A DNA stretch of 64,000 nt, taken from positions 1-64,000 of the forward strand of contig JAFIEK010000002.1 in NCBI GenBank assembly GCA_020832545.1, in the 5' to 3' direction. Below, in pieces: positions 53,718 to 63,365 of the stretch. A program made the translations under genes and the position numbers. The notes beneath the pieces were generated by a model, which saw only the letters and a list, made by a program, of their open reading frames with translations, was not told the origin of the DNA and searched no databases. The stretch's first letter is position 1. Each line of letters opens with the position of its first letter. This DNA comes from Pararhodobacter sp. Lineage in GTDB: Bacteria > Pseudomonadota > Alphaproteobacteria > Rhodobacterales > Rhodobacteraceae.

Positions 53718-54617
53718 TCAGAAGCGGAAGGCCACACCCAGCGACGCCGTGCTGCGCCCGCCGACGCGCTCGCCACCGGCAACAAGGTTGGCACCGCCCC
53801 CCAGCCCGTAGCCATAGCTAAGGCCATAGGAATTGTTGCCACCCGTCTGCCCGACATAGCCATAGACGTCACCGCCACCGAGCCCGGCATTGCCCGCCAG
53901 GCTCCAGTTGGTCTGCGTGCCAACCCGCGCCAGAAGACCGGTCACTCCCCAGTTGCCGCCATTGTAATGCGCCGACACGGTGCTGGCGCGCACCGTGCCG
54001 CCTCGCGCTGTCTGGTGACCGGCGGCCAGTGTAATCGAATCAAAGCGCACCCGCCCCGCCAGTTCCACACCACGCCGCCGCTCGGTGGATACGGCCACTT
54101 CAAAGGTGTCCCCGCTGTAGCGGGCATGGATGGTTGTCTGGCCACCAGTGTTTGCGCCCGTCGCGCCGGTGCCGCCGAACCGCGTGACCACACCACGCAA
54201 ACCACCCGTCTCGCCGTGTTGCTGGCCGTCCTCATAGCCCACACGACCGCCAACGCCGCGCGCGGTGCCCGAGGTGGCGATGGCACCATCCTGGTTACCC
54301 AGCGTCACGCGCAGGCCCGCCCCTTCTGCCCAGACGCGGTGCCCCGAGAAGTGACCCGTCGTCTGGCCGAGAGAGGAGGTTGTATCAGTCTGCACGCGGG
54401 TGAACGCACCAAAGCGCAGCCCGTGATCGGCCTCAACGGTGACAGAAAAGTTGAGCCGCATGCGCGACTCCATCCGCCAGTTGGTGGTGCCGCCGGCGTA
54501 GCCGTTGGAATCATACTGCACGCCCATGCGGCCATTGCCGCCAATCGACACGCCCTGCGCATACGCCACAACAGGGGAAACGGCCAGAAGACCGGCTGTA
54601 AGTATAACGAATTTCAT
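53718..54617 (-). CDS. Porin, Rhodobacter type (copy 2)
   Basis: A 299-residue paralogue of the gene downstream. A 20-residue signal peptide (ending VVAYA) is followed by QGVSIGGNGRMGVQYD, NWRMESRMRLNF, VEADHGLRFGAF, GHRVWAEGAGLRVTLGNQDGA, and the C-terminal GVAFRF. The two proteins line up along their full length, and their 5' leaders share AGTCA-N-CGAGGG, so a gene duplication is likely. It diverges from the DUF3576 gene. Confidence 0.9.
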   Translation of the reverse strand: MKFVILTAGLLAVSPVVAYAQGVSIGGNGRMGVQYDSNGYAGGTTNWRMESRMRLNFSVTVEADHGLRFGAFTRVQTDTTSSLGQTTGHFSGHRVWAEGAGLRVTLGNQDGAIATSGTARGVGGRVGYEDGQQHGETGGLRGVVTRFGGTGATGANTGGQTTIHARYSGDTFEVAVSTERRRGVELAGRVRFDSITLAAGHQTARGGTVRASTVSAHYNGGNWGVTGLLARVGTQTNWSLAGNAGLGGGDVYGYVGQTGGNNSYGLSYGYGLGGGANLVAGGERVGGRSTASLGVAFRF

Positions 54618-54873
54618 GATTGCCCTCGCTGACTATCAGGTTTGACTGATGCCTGGCCGTCAGCTGGGTATGCCCCGCTATGCCAACCATGAGCCCGAAC
54701 CGCAATGCGAACCGGGCCTCGCCCCGCCCGCGCAGACGGGGGTTGTTGCGCAACTGCAACTAGGCAGGCAGCGCAGACATACGCGATCGCATTACAATGG
54801 TCGGCTAATGGCTTGTTACACGCGCGCTGCTCAGCTAGACACGGGGGCAAATATTGCGAAAGGGCCTGACTTC

Positions 54874-55377
54874 ATGTCGATCAATCGCGCAGCGAAACCG
54901 ATGATTGCCTTGGCGCTGTTGATGGCGCTGTCTGCCTGCGGCGGCGGGCTGGGAAACATGTTCTCCGGCAGCAACGCTGCTTCCAGCGCCAGCGACATAC
55001 ATACGGAAGAGCGGGTGCGTGCCACCGGTTCAAGCGATTCGATCTGGGATCTGTTCGCCGGTCGCCAAGCACCGGACGCCACGCTTTCAGTCAACCGCTA
55101 TCTCTGGACCGCCTCGCTGGAGGTGCTGGATTTCCTGCCCATCGAAACGATTGACCCCTTCTCGGGCGTCATCACCACGGGCTTTGGCACCCCGCCGGGC
55201 GGTGGGCGACCCTATCGCGCGACGGTGCATGTGTCCGATATAGCGCTTGATGCGCGCTCGCTCAATGTGGCACTGATCACGCGCGCCGGCCCGGCCAGCG
55301 CCGAAACTGTACGCGCGGTAGAGAACGCCATCCTCAACCGCGCCCGCCAGATCCGCATCCGCGATCGCCGCCTGTAG
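54874..55377 (+). CDS. DUF3576 lipoprotein
   Basis: A 167-residue lipoprotein: the signal ends ALSAC (Cys about residue 22), followed by a Ser/Gly-rich linker and a DUF3576 domain (about 55-167; [22 protein letters not shown], partly, and [16 protein letters not shown]). The open frame begins at 54649, but the ATG at 54874 opens the lipoprotein signal. This gene stands before leuS in most Rhodobacterales. Function is unknown; an envelope role with LptE is plausible from context. Confidence 0.87.
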   Translation: MSINRAAKPMIALALLMALSACGGGLGNMFSGSNAASSASDIHTEERVRATGSSDSIWDLFAGRQAPDATLSVNRYLWTASLEVLDFLPIETIDPFSGVITTGFGTPPGGGRPYRATVHVSDIALDARSLNVALITRAGPASAETVRAVENAILNRARQIRIRDRRL

Positions 55378-55419
55378 GTCGCGCGCGGGCTGGACCCGCG
55401 CCGCAAGGGCCGCTATCTG

Positions 55420-55447
55420 TTCGCCGGGCCGTCAAGTGCCCGGCGTT
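55420..55447 (+). terminator. Rho-independent terminator between DUF3576 gene and leuS
   Basis: An 8-bp stem (CGCCGGGC / GCCCGGCG) with an 8-nt loop is followed by TTTT. It lies 43 bp after the stop and 20 bp before the leuS ATG, so some attenuation ahead of leuS is possible. Confidence 0.6.
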
Positions 55448-55466
55448 TTCATGTCAGAGGAAGACC

Positions 55467-58043
55467 ATGTCAGGCCAGCACGACGCCCGATACTTGCCGC
55501 AAGCAATCGAACCGAAGTGGCAGGCTGCCTGGAAAGAGGCGGGCTGCTTTACCGCCCGGCGTGACCCCTCCCGCCCCAAGTACTATGTGCTTGAGATGTT
55601 CCCATACCCTTCCGGGCGCATCCACATGGGCCATGTGCGCAATTACACGATGGGGGATGTGGTCGCGCGCTACAAGAAGGCACAAGGGTTCAGCGTGCTG
55701 CATCCGATGGGCTGGGACGCCTTTGGCATGCCCGCCGAGAACGCCGCGATGCAGGAAGGCGGCCACCCCGCCGACTGGACCTATAACAACATCGAAGTGA
55801 TGAAGGACCAGATGCGCCCGCTGGGTCTGTCGATCGACTGGTCGCGCGAGATTGCCACCTGTCATCCGTCATACTACGGCCAGCAACAGGCGATGTTCCT
55901 TGATTTTCTTGAGGCCGGGCTGGTCTACCGCAAGAACGCCGTGGTCAACTGGGACCCGGTGGACATGACGGTTCTGGCCAATGAACAGGTGATTGATGGC
56001 AAGGGCTGGCGCTCGAACGCCGAGGTAGAGCGGCGTGAACTAACGCAATGGTTCTTCCGCATCTCGGACTATAGCCAGGAGTTACTGGAGGCCATCGACG
56101 GGCTGGAGCATTGGCCGGAGAAGGTGCGGCTGATGCAGAAGAACTGGATCGGCCAGTCGCGCGGTTTGCAGTTCGCCTTTTCCACCGTCGATGCGCCCGA
56201 GGGGTTTGAGCGGCTGGAGGTTTACACCACCCGCCCCGACACGCTGCTGGGCGCATCCTTCGCCGCCATCTCACCCGATCACCCGCTGGCCAAGCATCTG
56301 GAACGCCATGACCCGGCGGTGGCCGGATTCGTGGCCGAGTGTCGGCGCATCGGCACCACGGAAGAGGCACTGGAAAAGGCCGAGAAGAAGGGGATGAATA
56401 CCGGCATTCGTGTCCGCCATCCCTTTGATAACGAATGGGAACTGCCGGTCTACATCGCCAATTTCATCCTCATGGACTACGGCACTGGCGCGATCTTTGG
56501 CTGCCCTGCCCATGACCAGCGCGATCTTGATTTCGCGCACAAGTATGAATTGCCGCACCCGGATGTCTTTGTTGCACTGGATGACGATACCCCGGTTTCC
56601 GTCACCGCCTTTGTGCCGCCCAAAACCGAGAAAGTCCGATATCTGCGCGGCTTTGCAGGCGAGGTAGAGCAGACCGGCGAGCAGGCTGTCGAAGCCGCCA
56701 TCGCCTTTTGCGAATCAAAGGGCGTGGGCCATGGCGTCACCAAATACCGCCTGCGCGACTGGGGCCTGTCACGCCAGCGCTACTGGGGCTGCCCGATTCC
56801 CGTTGTCCATTGCCAGACCTGCGGCGTGGTGCCTGAGAAAAAGGAAAACCTGCCGATTGCGCTGCCGTATGACGAAGATGGCCAGCCGATAGATTTCTCG
56901 ATCCCGGGCAACCCGTTGGACCGCCACCCGACATGGCGCAACTGCGCCTGCCCGAAATGCGGCGCCCCGGCCCTGCGCGAAACGGACACGATGGACACTT
57001 TCGTTGATTCGTCGTGGTATTTCGCCCGCTTCACCGCCCCGCGCGCCGACACGCCGACCGTGGCCGAGGATGCCGATTACTGGATGAACGTGGACCAGTA
57101 TATCGGCGGGGTCGAACATGCGATTCTGCACCTCCTCTATTCCCGTTTCTTTGCCCGTGCGATGAACAAGACCGGCCACCTGCCTGCCAAGGCGATCGAG
57201 CCTTTCAACGCATTGTTTACGCAAGGCATGGTGACGCATGAGATTTACCAGACCGTTAATGCGCAAGGGCGGGTTGTCTTTCACCTGCCGGAGGACATCG
57301 AGGACGGCAAACTGAAGGCCACCGGCGAAGCCGTGCAGGTCATCCCCTCCGCCAAGATGTCGAAGTCCAAGAAAAATGTCGTCGATCCGGTGAACATCAT
57401 CGACGCCTTCGGCGCCGATACTGCGCGCTGGTTCGTGATGTCTGACTCACCGCCCGAACGCGATGTGGAATGGACAAGCGCCGGGGCCGAGGCCACGCAC
57501 AAACACCTCGCCCGTGTCTGGGCGCTGTCCGAGCGCATCGCTGACATGCCTGACAGCGCCGGCCAGGGCGATGATGACCTGCAGCGCGCCATGCACCGCA
57601 CTGTCGATGACATCACCCGCATGATCGAGGGGTTTGCCTTTAACAAGGCCATCGCCAAACTGTACGAATTCACCAACACCCTGACAAAATCAACCGCCAG
57701 CGCGGCATCTCAGAAACACGCAGTAAAGGTGCTCGCGCAACTCATGGCCCCCATGACCCCCCATCTGGCCGAGGGTATCTGGGCCCGGCACGGTGGCGAA
57801 GGGCTGGTGACCGAGGCCGCCTGGCCAAAGGCTGACCCGGCGATGCTGGTCTCTGATACCGTCATCCTGCCGATCCAAATCAATGGCAAGCGCAAGACTG
57901 AGATCACCGTGGCCGCTGATGCCTCGAAGGAAGAGGTTGAAAGAATCGCGCTGGCCGATGATGCTGTGCGCAAGGCGCTGGCCGGGGCCAGCCCGAAAAA
58001 GGTGATTGTCGTACCGGGGCGGATTGTGAATGTGGTTGTCTGA
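55467..58043 (+). CDS. leuS: Leucyl-tRNA synthetase
   Basis: An 858-residue class I synthetase, full length. The HIGH motif is HMGH at residues 53-56 (in [16 protein letters not shown]), the editing domain occupies roughly 220-420 with its [12 protein letters not shown] block, and KMSKSKKNV lies near residue 629. It is followed by lptE, whose start overlaps the leuS end by 14 bp, and holA, so leuS-lptE-holA is one operon. Confidence 0.98.
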   Translation: MSGQHDARYLPQAIEPKWQAAWKEAGCFTARRDPSRPKYYVLEMFPYPSGRIHMGHVRNYTMGDVVARYKKAQGFSVLHPMGWDAFGMPAENAAMQEGGHPADWTYNNIEVMKDQMRPLGLSIDWSREIATCHPSYYGQQQAMFLDFLEAGLVYRKNAVVNWDPVDMTVLANEQVIDGKGWRSNAEVERRELTQWFFRISDYSQELLEAIDGLEHWPEKVRLMQKNWIGQSRGLQFAFSTVDAPEGFERLEVYTTRPDTLLGASFAAISPDHPLAKHLERHDPAVAGFVAECRRIGTTEEALEKAEKKGMNTGIRVRHPFDNEWELPVYIANFILMDYGTGAIFGCPAHDQRDLDFAHKYELPHPDVFVALDDDTPVSVTAFVPPKTEKVRYLRGFAGEVEQTGEQAVEAAIAFCESKGVGHGVTKYRLRDWGLSRQRYWGCPIPVVHCQTCGVVPEKKENLPIALPYDEDGQPIDFSIPGNPLDRHPTWRNCACPKCGAPALRETDTMDTFVDSSWYFARFTAPRADTPTVAEDADYWMNVDQYIGGVEHAILHLLYSRFFARAMNKTGHLPAKAIEPFNALFTQGMVTHEIYQTVNAQGRVVFHLPEDIEDGKLKATGEAVQVIPSAKMSKSKKNVVDPVNIIDAFGADTARWFVMSDSPPERDVEWTSAGAEATHKHLARVWALSERIADMPDSAGQGDDDLQRAMHRTVDDITRMIEGFAFNKAIAKLYEFTNTLTKSTASAASQKHAVKVLAQLMAPMTPHLAEGIWARHGGEGLVTEAAWPKADPAMLVSDTVILPIQINGKRKTEITVAADASKEEVERIALADDAVRKALAGASPKKVIVVPGRIVNVVV

Positions 58044-58509
58044 TCGCCGCGCCTTTCTATTGGGCCTCGCCAGTCTGGCGGGGGTGGCAGGCTGCCGTTT
58101 CACGCCGGTCTATGCGCCGGGCGGGGCCGGGCAGGTGTTGCAGGGCGCGGTGCGCGCCGATGACCCCACCCGGCGCGAGGAATTCCAGTTCGTCGCGGCG
58201 CTGGAGGAACGGTTGGGCCGCCCCGACGCGCCGCGCTACGCGCTCAGCTACCGGATCGGGCGGCGTTTTCTGGGTGGCGACACTTCGCGTATGCAGGTCC
58301 TTGGTACACTGCAATATGTGCTCACCGACATTGCCACCGGGGCCGAGATTGCTGAGGGGCGGGTCGATGGCGACGCTGGCTTTTCCACCACCGCCACCCA
58401 ACTGGCCGAACAAGCCGCCGCCGAGGATGCCGAACTGCGGCTGATGCGGATGCTGGCCGACAGTGTTGTGCTGCGGCTGCTCACCGTGCCGGGGCTGACT
58501 GACACATGA
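58030..58509 (+). CDS. lptE: LPS-assembly lipoprotein LptE
   Basis: A 159-residue lipoprotein with the lipobox GVAGC (Cys about residue 22), then [10 protein letters not shown], a common LptE/RlpB start. It plugs and assembles the LptD outer-membrane LPS translocon. Sequence conservation in LptE is low, but the place between leuS and holA is diagnostic. Its start overlaps leuS and its stop overlaps holA (ATGA). Confidence 0.9.
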   Translation: MWLSDRRAFLLGLASLAGVAGCRFTPVYAPGGAGQVLQGAVRADDPTRREEFQFVAALEERLGRPDAPRYALSYRIGRRFLGGDTSRMQVLGTLQYVLTDIATGAEIAEGRVDGDAGFSTTATQLAEQAAAEDAELRLMRMLADSVVLRLLTVPGLTDT

Positions 58510-59534
58510 AACTGTCTCCGCGTGACGCGCCCGGCTTTCTCGCCCGGCCTGACCCGCGGGTAAGTGGCGTGCTGATCTATGGCAGCGATGCGATGCGGGT
58601 GGCTGAAAAGCGCCAAGGGCTGATCAAAACCTTGATTGGCCCCGAGGGCGAGGCCGAGATGCGCCTAGCCCGCTTCCCCGCCAGCGATCTGCGCAAGGAC
58701 CCTGCCGCAGCGCTCGACGCGGCCAAGGCGCAGGGCTTTTTTCCCGGCCCCCGCGCCGTGTTGATCGAAGACGCCACCGACACCGCGACTGAGGCACTGA
58801 AAGCCGCGCTGAACGACTGGGCCGAGGGTGATGCGCTGATGGTGGTCACCGCCGGGCAGCTCAACGCCTCGTCCAAGCTGCGCAAACTGTTCGAGAGCGA
58901 CAAGCGCGCGTTTTGCCTAGCTGTCTATGACAACCCGCCTGACCGCGCCGAGATCGAGGCCATGCTGACGGATGCGGGCCTGTCCACCGCCCCGCCGGAG
59001 GCGCTGCGCGACCTTGTAGCACTGGCACAGGTGCTGGAACCGGGTGACTTTCGCCAGACACTGACCAAAATTGCACTCTACAAGCATGGCGATCCCGGCC
59101 CGCTCACCTCGGCTGAGATCGCAGAAGTCGCCCCCCGAGGCACCGAAGCCGCTATCGACGATATGCTCAACGCCGTGGCCGAGGGCCGCCCCGCTGCCAT
59201 CGCGCCCCTGATGGCCCGGTTGGCGGCACAAGGGGTGGCGCCAGTGACCTTGTGCATCGGGGCGATGCGGCATTTCCGGCTTTTGCATGCGCTGGTGTCA
59301 GACCCGCGCGGCCCGGCGCAGGCGATTGGCACGCTGCGTCCGCCTGTGTTTGGCCCCCGCCGCGACAAACTGCTGCGTCAGGCGCAGCGCTGGCGGTGCG
59401 ATCGGGTGGAACTGGCACTCAGCGAGATCACCGAAACCGACCTCACCTTGCGCTCCACCAGCCGTGCGCCGCTGGCCGCGCTGACCGAGCGCGCGATGCT
59501 GCGTCTGGCGACAATGGCGGCCCGCCAGCGTTAG
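58506..59534 (+). CDS. holA: DNA polymerase III delta subunit
   Basis: A 342-residue clamp-loader subunit. The N-terminal part (VSGVLIYGSDAMRVAEKRQG, then FFPGPRAVLIEDATDT) and the late block LARLAAQGVAPVTLCIGAMRHFRLLHA (partly) match HolA of alphaproteobacteria. It helps load the sliding clamp. The start overlaps the lptE stop by 4 bp. It is the last gene of the leuS operon. Confidence 0.93.
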   Translation: MKLSPRDAPGFLARPDPRVSGVLIYGSDAMRVAEKRQGLIKTLIGPEGEAEMRLARFPASDLRKDPAAALDAAKAQGFFPGPRAVLIEDATDTATEALKAALNDWAEGDALMVVTAGQLNASSKLRKLFESDKRAFCLAVYDNPPDRAEIEAMLTDAGLSTAPPEALRDLVALAQVLEPGDFRQTLTKIALYKHGDPGPLTSAEIAEVAPRGTEAAIDDMLNAVAEGRPAAIAPLMARLAAQGVAPVTLCIGAMRHFRLLHALVSDPRGPAQAIGTLRPPVFGPRRDKLLRQAQRWRCDRVELALSEITETDLTLRSTSRAPLAALTERAMLRLATMAARQR

Positions 59535-59606
59535 AGCGACAGGTTGCCCCTTGCACTTCAGCGCCGCAGCGTGGATCACTACCACCAACAGAACCGGAGG
59601 ATCCAC

Positions 59607-60209
59607 ATGAGCAACCCCGCCTATACCGTCATTGGCAATGCCCAGTCACGGGCCGCGCGCGTCCTGTGGATGCTGGAGGAGCTGGGTCTTCCGTATGAGC
59701 ATGTCGGCGTGAAACCGCATGCGATTGAGGTCAATCAGGTCAACCCCTCGGGCAAAGTGCCGGTGCTGCTGGTCGATGGCGCGCCGATAACTGATTCGAC
59801 GGCGATCAACCAGTTTCTCGCGGATCGCCACAATCGCTTCACTCATGCCGCCGGTACGCTGGAACGTGCGCGCCAGGATGCGCTGACTCAGGCGATCCTT
59901 GACGAGTTCGACGCCGTCCTCTGGGTCGCAGCGCGCCACAGTTTCATCCTGCCCGAGGCGCAGCGCGTGCCGGCTGTCAAGGACTCGCTGCGCTGGGAAT
60001 TCGCCCGCAATCAGACGCTCTTTGCCCGCCGAATGGGCGAAACGCCGTTCCTGATGGGCGAGGAAATGACCGTGCCCGATATCGTGCTGACCCATTGCGG
60101 CATTTGGGCACGTGCCGCGAAGTTTGAGATCACGGAGCCTCAACTAAGCGACTATCTGGACCGCATGATGCAGCGCCCGGCGCTTCAGCGCGCCCTGAAG
60201 GCGCGCTGA
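59607..60209 (+). CDS. Glutathione S-transferase family protein
   Basis: A 200-residue cytosolic GST-fold protein. The thioredoxin-like N-terminal domain (1-75) has VNPSGKVPVLLVDG and the glutathione-binding ITDSTAI; the helical C-terminal domain has FLMGEEMTVPDIVL with its conserved Asp. The N-terminal Ser (AQSRAARV) could act as the catalytic residue. ATG 59607 has GGAGG 7 nt upstream. The substrate is unknown. Confidence 0.92.
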   Translation: MSNPAYTVIGNAQSRAARVLWMLEELGLPYEHVGVKPHAIEVNQVNPSGKVPVLLVDGAPITDSTAINQFLADRHNRFTHAAGTLERARQDALTQAILDEFDAVLWVAARHSFILPEAQRVPAVKDSLRWEFARNQTLFARRMGETPFLMGEEMTVPDIVLTHCGIWARAAKFEITEPQLSDYLDRMMQRPALQRALKAR

Positions 60210-60218
60210 GCACAGTCA

Positions 60219-60593
60219 TTACAGCGACATGATCCGCGCCTGACCGCTGTCGTAGCTGTAGCTGCACCGCACTTCATAGACCTGTTGGCCGCGAGCCACC
60301 TGCAACATCACATCCCGCGAACGCGCCGCGCCATCATCGCCGCGAACTTCGCGCGTGCCGACAACGCTCTGCACGGCCAGCCCCTGCCCCTGACCCTGCT
60401 GCATGCAGGCAGCCTCGGCAGCGCTGGCCGAAACCGCGCCCGGCGTGGCATCAGACATTTGCGGGGGGGGGCTGACAGCGGGTGGCGGCGCGCTTCGCTG
60501 GGGTGCAGAGCCGCGCGGAAGTGACATCTGAGCGCAGCCCGCCAACACAAGAACACCGGCCAACACTGACACGGTCCGGGCGAAAGGGATCAT
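60219..60593 (-). CDS. Lipoprotein of unknown function
   Basis: A 124-residue protein with a lipoprotein signal ending VLAGC (about residue 19), a Pro/Ser-rich linker, and a small domain (about 55-124; ASAAEAACMQQGQGQGLAV and VMLQVARGQQVYEVRCSY) with two Cys that could pair. ATG 60593 has GGAGG upstream; the open frame to 60758 overlaps recN and is unsupported. No family name is assigned. Confidence 0.75.
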   Translation of the reverse strand: MIPFARTVSVLAGVLVLAGCAQMSLPRGSAPQRSAPPPAVSPPPQMSDATPGAVSASAAEAACMQQGQGQGLAVQSVVGTREVRGDDGAARSRDVMLQVARGQQVYEVRCSYSYDSGQARIMSL

Positions 60594-60660
60594 AAAGAAC
60601 CTCCTGTTTGAGGGACGTGGCAGGAAGTTGCCACGCCTTGCAAGTGTGCCTGTCACCCGG

Positions 60661-62310
60661 TCAGGGGGCAAGCAGTGCGCGGGCGGCGGCGCGGGCAGCA
60701 TCGGTAATGCGGTCCCCGGCCAGCATCCGCGCCAATTCATCAACGCGCGTCTCGTCAAAAAGTTGCGACACGCGCGACAGAGTTTCTTCGCCGTGGGTGG
60801 TTTTCTCTACCCGCCAGTGATGCGCGCCCAAAGCGGCGACCTGCGGACTGTGCGTGACCACAAGAACCTGCGCCCCCTCTGAAAGCGCGCGCAGCCTGCG
60901 GCCAACGGCATCGGCGGTGGCACCGCCCACCCCGCGATCAATCTCATCAAAGATCAGGGTCTGGCCCCCACCCGCACGGCTCAAGCACACTTTCAGCGCC
61001 AGCAGAAACCGCGACAATTCCCCGCCCGAGGCAATCCGGTTCAGCGCCCCGGCCGGTGCACCCGGATTGGTCGCCACTTCGAAGGTGACGGCATCCGCGC
61101 CCTCGGGGCCGGGCTCGGCGGGGTTGATGGTGGTTGCAAAAACCGCGCGCTCCATCTTCAGTGGCGCCAGTTCCGCAGCCATTGCGGCATCGAGCGCCTT
61201 TGCAGCCTTGCGCCGTTTTTCCGACAGCGCCGCACATGCAGCCTCGTGGGCCGCACGGCCCTCGGCCTCGGCGCGCGCCAACGCGGCGGCATCGCTGTCG
61301 CCGGCATCAAGTGCAGCCAGCCGAGCGCGCAGTTCCTGCGCATGCGTGCCCAGATCATCGGGCAGGACGCTGTGCTTGCGTGCCAGCCCGCGCAGGGCAA
61401 ACAGGCGATCTTCCACGGCCTCCAAGGCCATCGGATCAGTATCAAGCGCATCAAGGCAGCCATCAACCTCGGCCTGTGCCTCGCCCAATTCGGTGAGCGC
61501 ACGGCCCAGCGCCTCGATCGCGCCGTCCAGCCGCCCTTCCAGATCTGCCGCCGCGCCGTCAAGCCAGCGCATGGCGTCATGCATCAACCGCTCGGCGCCC
61601 TCTTCGCCCATCGCGCCGCGCGCGCGGGCGACATCACCGCTCAACCGGGCTGCGGCCTGCATCATGCGACGGCGCGCGTCCAGTTCGGCCTCTTCGCCGG
61701 GTTCGGGGTTCAACTTGTCCAGCTCGCCCACCGCGTGGCGCAGATAATCCTCTTCAGCGCGCAATGTGGCCAACCGCGCCTGTGCTGCCTCGCGTGCCGC
61801 CCGCGCCTGCGACAGTGCACGCCAGGAAGCACGGGTGGCCAGAATATCACCCTCGACGCCAGCAAATGCATCCAGCAACTGACGATGGCCGCGCGGGTTC
61901 AGCAGGCCCCGGTCATCATGCTGGCCATGCAGTTCCACCAGCGTTTCCGACAGCGCACGCAACACATCGCCGGAAACCCTGCGGTCATTGATCCAGGCGG
62001 TCTTGCGCCCGTCCGGCGTGTTGACGCGACGCAGAATCAATTCGTCCTCGGCGCTGATCCCGGCTTCGGACATGACGGCATGCGCCGGATGGCCTGCGGG
62101 CAGGTCAAACACGGCCTCCACCTCGCCCTGCGCGGCGCCGGCGCGCACCAGTTCGGCCCGCCCGCGCCAGCCCAGCACAAAGCCCAGCGAATCCAGCAAG
62201 ATAGACTTGCCCGCCCCGGTTTCACCCGTGAGCACGTTCAGGCCCGGCTGAAAGGCAAGCTCCAGCCTGTCGATCAAAAGCATGTCGCGGATCGATAGGT
62301 TGCGCAGCAT
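60661..62310 (-). CDS. recN: DNA repair protein RecN
   Basis: A 549-residue SMC-like ATPase for double-strand-break repair. The N-terminal MLRNLSIRDMLLIDRLEL and Walker A GETGAGKS, a central coiled-coil region (about 150-360), and the C-terminal IASGGELSRFLLALK signature with LIFDEIDRGVGG Walker B are visible. ATG 62310 gives the conserved N-terminus; the frame extends to 62415. It follows bamD by 40 bp. Confidence 0.96.
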   Translation of the reverse strand: MLRNLSIRDMLLIDRLELAFQPGLNVLTGETGAGKSILLDSLGFVLGWRGRAELVRAGAAQGEVEAVFDLPAGHPAHAVMSEAGISAEDELILRRVNTPDGRKTAWINDRRVSGDVLRALSETLVELHGQHDDRGLLNPRGHRQLLDAFAGVEGDILATRASWRALSQARAAREAAQARLATLRAEEDYLRHAVGELDKLNPEPGEEAELDARRRMMQAAARLSGDVARARGAMGEEGAERLMHDAMRWLDGAAADLEGRLDGAIEALGRALTELGEAQAEVDGCLDALDTDPMALEAVEDRLFALRGLARKHSVLPDDLGTHAQELRARLAALDAGDSDAAALARAEAEGRAAHEAACAALSEKRRKAAKALDAAMAAELAPLKMERAVFATTINPAEPGPEGADAVTFEVATNPGAPAGALNRIASGGELSRFLLALKVCLSRAGGGQTLIFDEIDRGVGGATADAVGRRLRALSEGAQVLVVTHSPQVAALGAHHWRVEKTTHGEETLSRVSQLFDETRVDELARMLAGDRITDAARAAARALLAP

Positions 62311-62350
62311 TACGGCGCTCCTGCCCCGGCTCTGGCGGCGCGGCGCCCGC

Positions 62351-63214
62351 TTACAGCCACTCGCCCCGCACGGTCCGGCGATAGATCTGACGGATCCAGC
62401 TTTCGCCACTCGCATCAGGTGAGAGGCCTTGACCGGTCAGCAAGCGATAGCTGTCATCATAAAATGGGTTCGAGCGGAAGTTGTGGCCGAGAATGGCCCC
62501 GGCAGTCTGCGCCTCGTTGCGCAGGCCAAGTGCCAGATAGGCCTCGACCAGCCGGTGAAGGGCCTCGGGCGTGTGGGTTGTGGTCTGGAAGTCCTCGACC
62601 ACCACGCGGAAGCGGTTAACCGCCGCAGACTGAAGCCCCCTGCGCAGGTAGTAGCGCCCGATTTCCATTTCCTTGGCGGCCAGATGGTCAAAGGCCAGAT
62701 CAAACTTCAACACGGCAGAGCGCGCATATTCGGTGTTGGGATACTGCTCGATCACGCGGCGCAGATGCTGCAATGCCTGGAATGTCAGACCCTGATCGCG
62801 GCCCACATCCTCGATCTGGTCATAATACGTCAGCGCCAGAATATAGGCAGCCCAGGCGGCGTCCTCGTCACCCGGATACTGATCAAGGAAGCGCTGCGCG
62901 GTAGCACGAGCGTCGTCATAATCGCCTTCGCGATGCTGGGCATAGGCCTGCATCACGATCGCCCGGCGCGCCCAGCTGGTAAAGGGATAGATGCGCTCCA
63001 CCTCGCGGAAGTAGCGCAGCGAATTCTCCGCCCGGCGGCTGGTCTCCAGAACAAATTCGCCCCGGCGATAGATTTCCTCGGCGCTGAATCCGTCCAGCGG
63101 CTCGTCAGTCCGGGTGCCGCCGCAAGCTGCCAGTGCAAGACAAAGCCCGACTGCCAAAACGACTGAACCGGATTTTCTGATTGAAACACCGCCTGCTTGC
63201 CCGGTCACCATCAT
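62351..63214 (-). CDS. bamD: Outer-membrane assembly lipoprotein BamD
   Basis: A 287-residue BAM-complex lipoprotein. The signal ends LAAC; the mature region has TPR-like helices starting AEEIYRRGEFVLE, then FREVERIYPFTSWARRA, RFLDQYPGDEDAAWAAYI and RVIEQYPNTEYARSA. I use ATG 63214, with AAAAGG 9 nt upstream; ATG 63223 and 63211 are alternatives. The order lpxC-bamD-recN is conserved in alphaproteobacteria. Confidence 0.93.
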   Translation of the reverse strand: MMVTGQAGGVSIRKSGSVVLAVGLCLALAACGGTRTDEPLDGFSAEEIYRRGEFVLETSRRAENSLRYFREVERIYPFTSWARRAIVMQAYAQHREGDYDDARATAQRFLDQYPGDEDAAWAAYILALTYYDQIEDVGRDQGLTFQALQHLRRVIEQYPNTEYARSAVLKFDLAFDHLAAKEMEIGRYYLRRGLQSAAVNRFRVVVEDFQTTTHTPEALHRLVEAYLALGLRNEAQTAGAILGHNFRSNPFYDDSYRLLTGQGLSPDASGESWIRQIYRRTVRGEWL

Positions 63215-63365
63215 GTCCCGCATCCTTTTGAGCGCTGTCCGAAACGGTCCGCGCCTGCTGAATCCTTACGCCCCTTCGGGGGCTTATGGCTGGTCCTAGC
63301 ACATTAGAAACCGACACGCAAAACGCCTTTGCGCCTGTATCTGATGGAATTGGCAAAGCGTTGCC

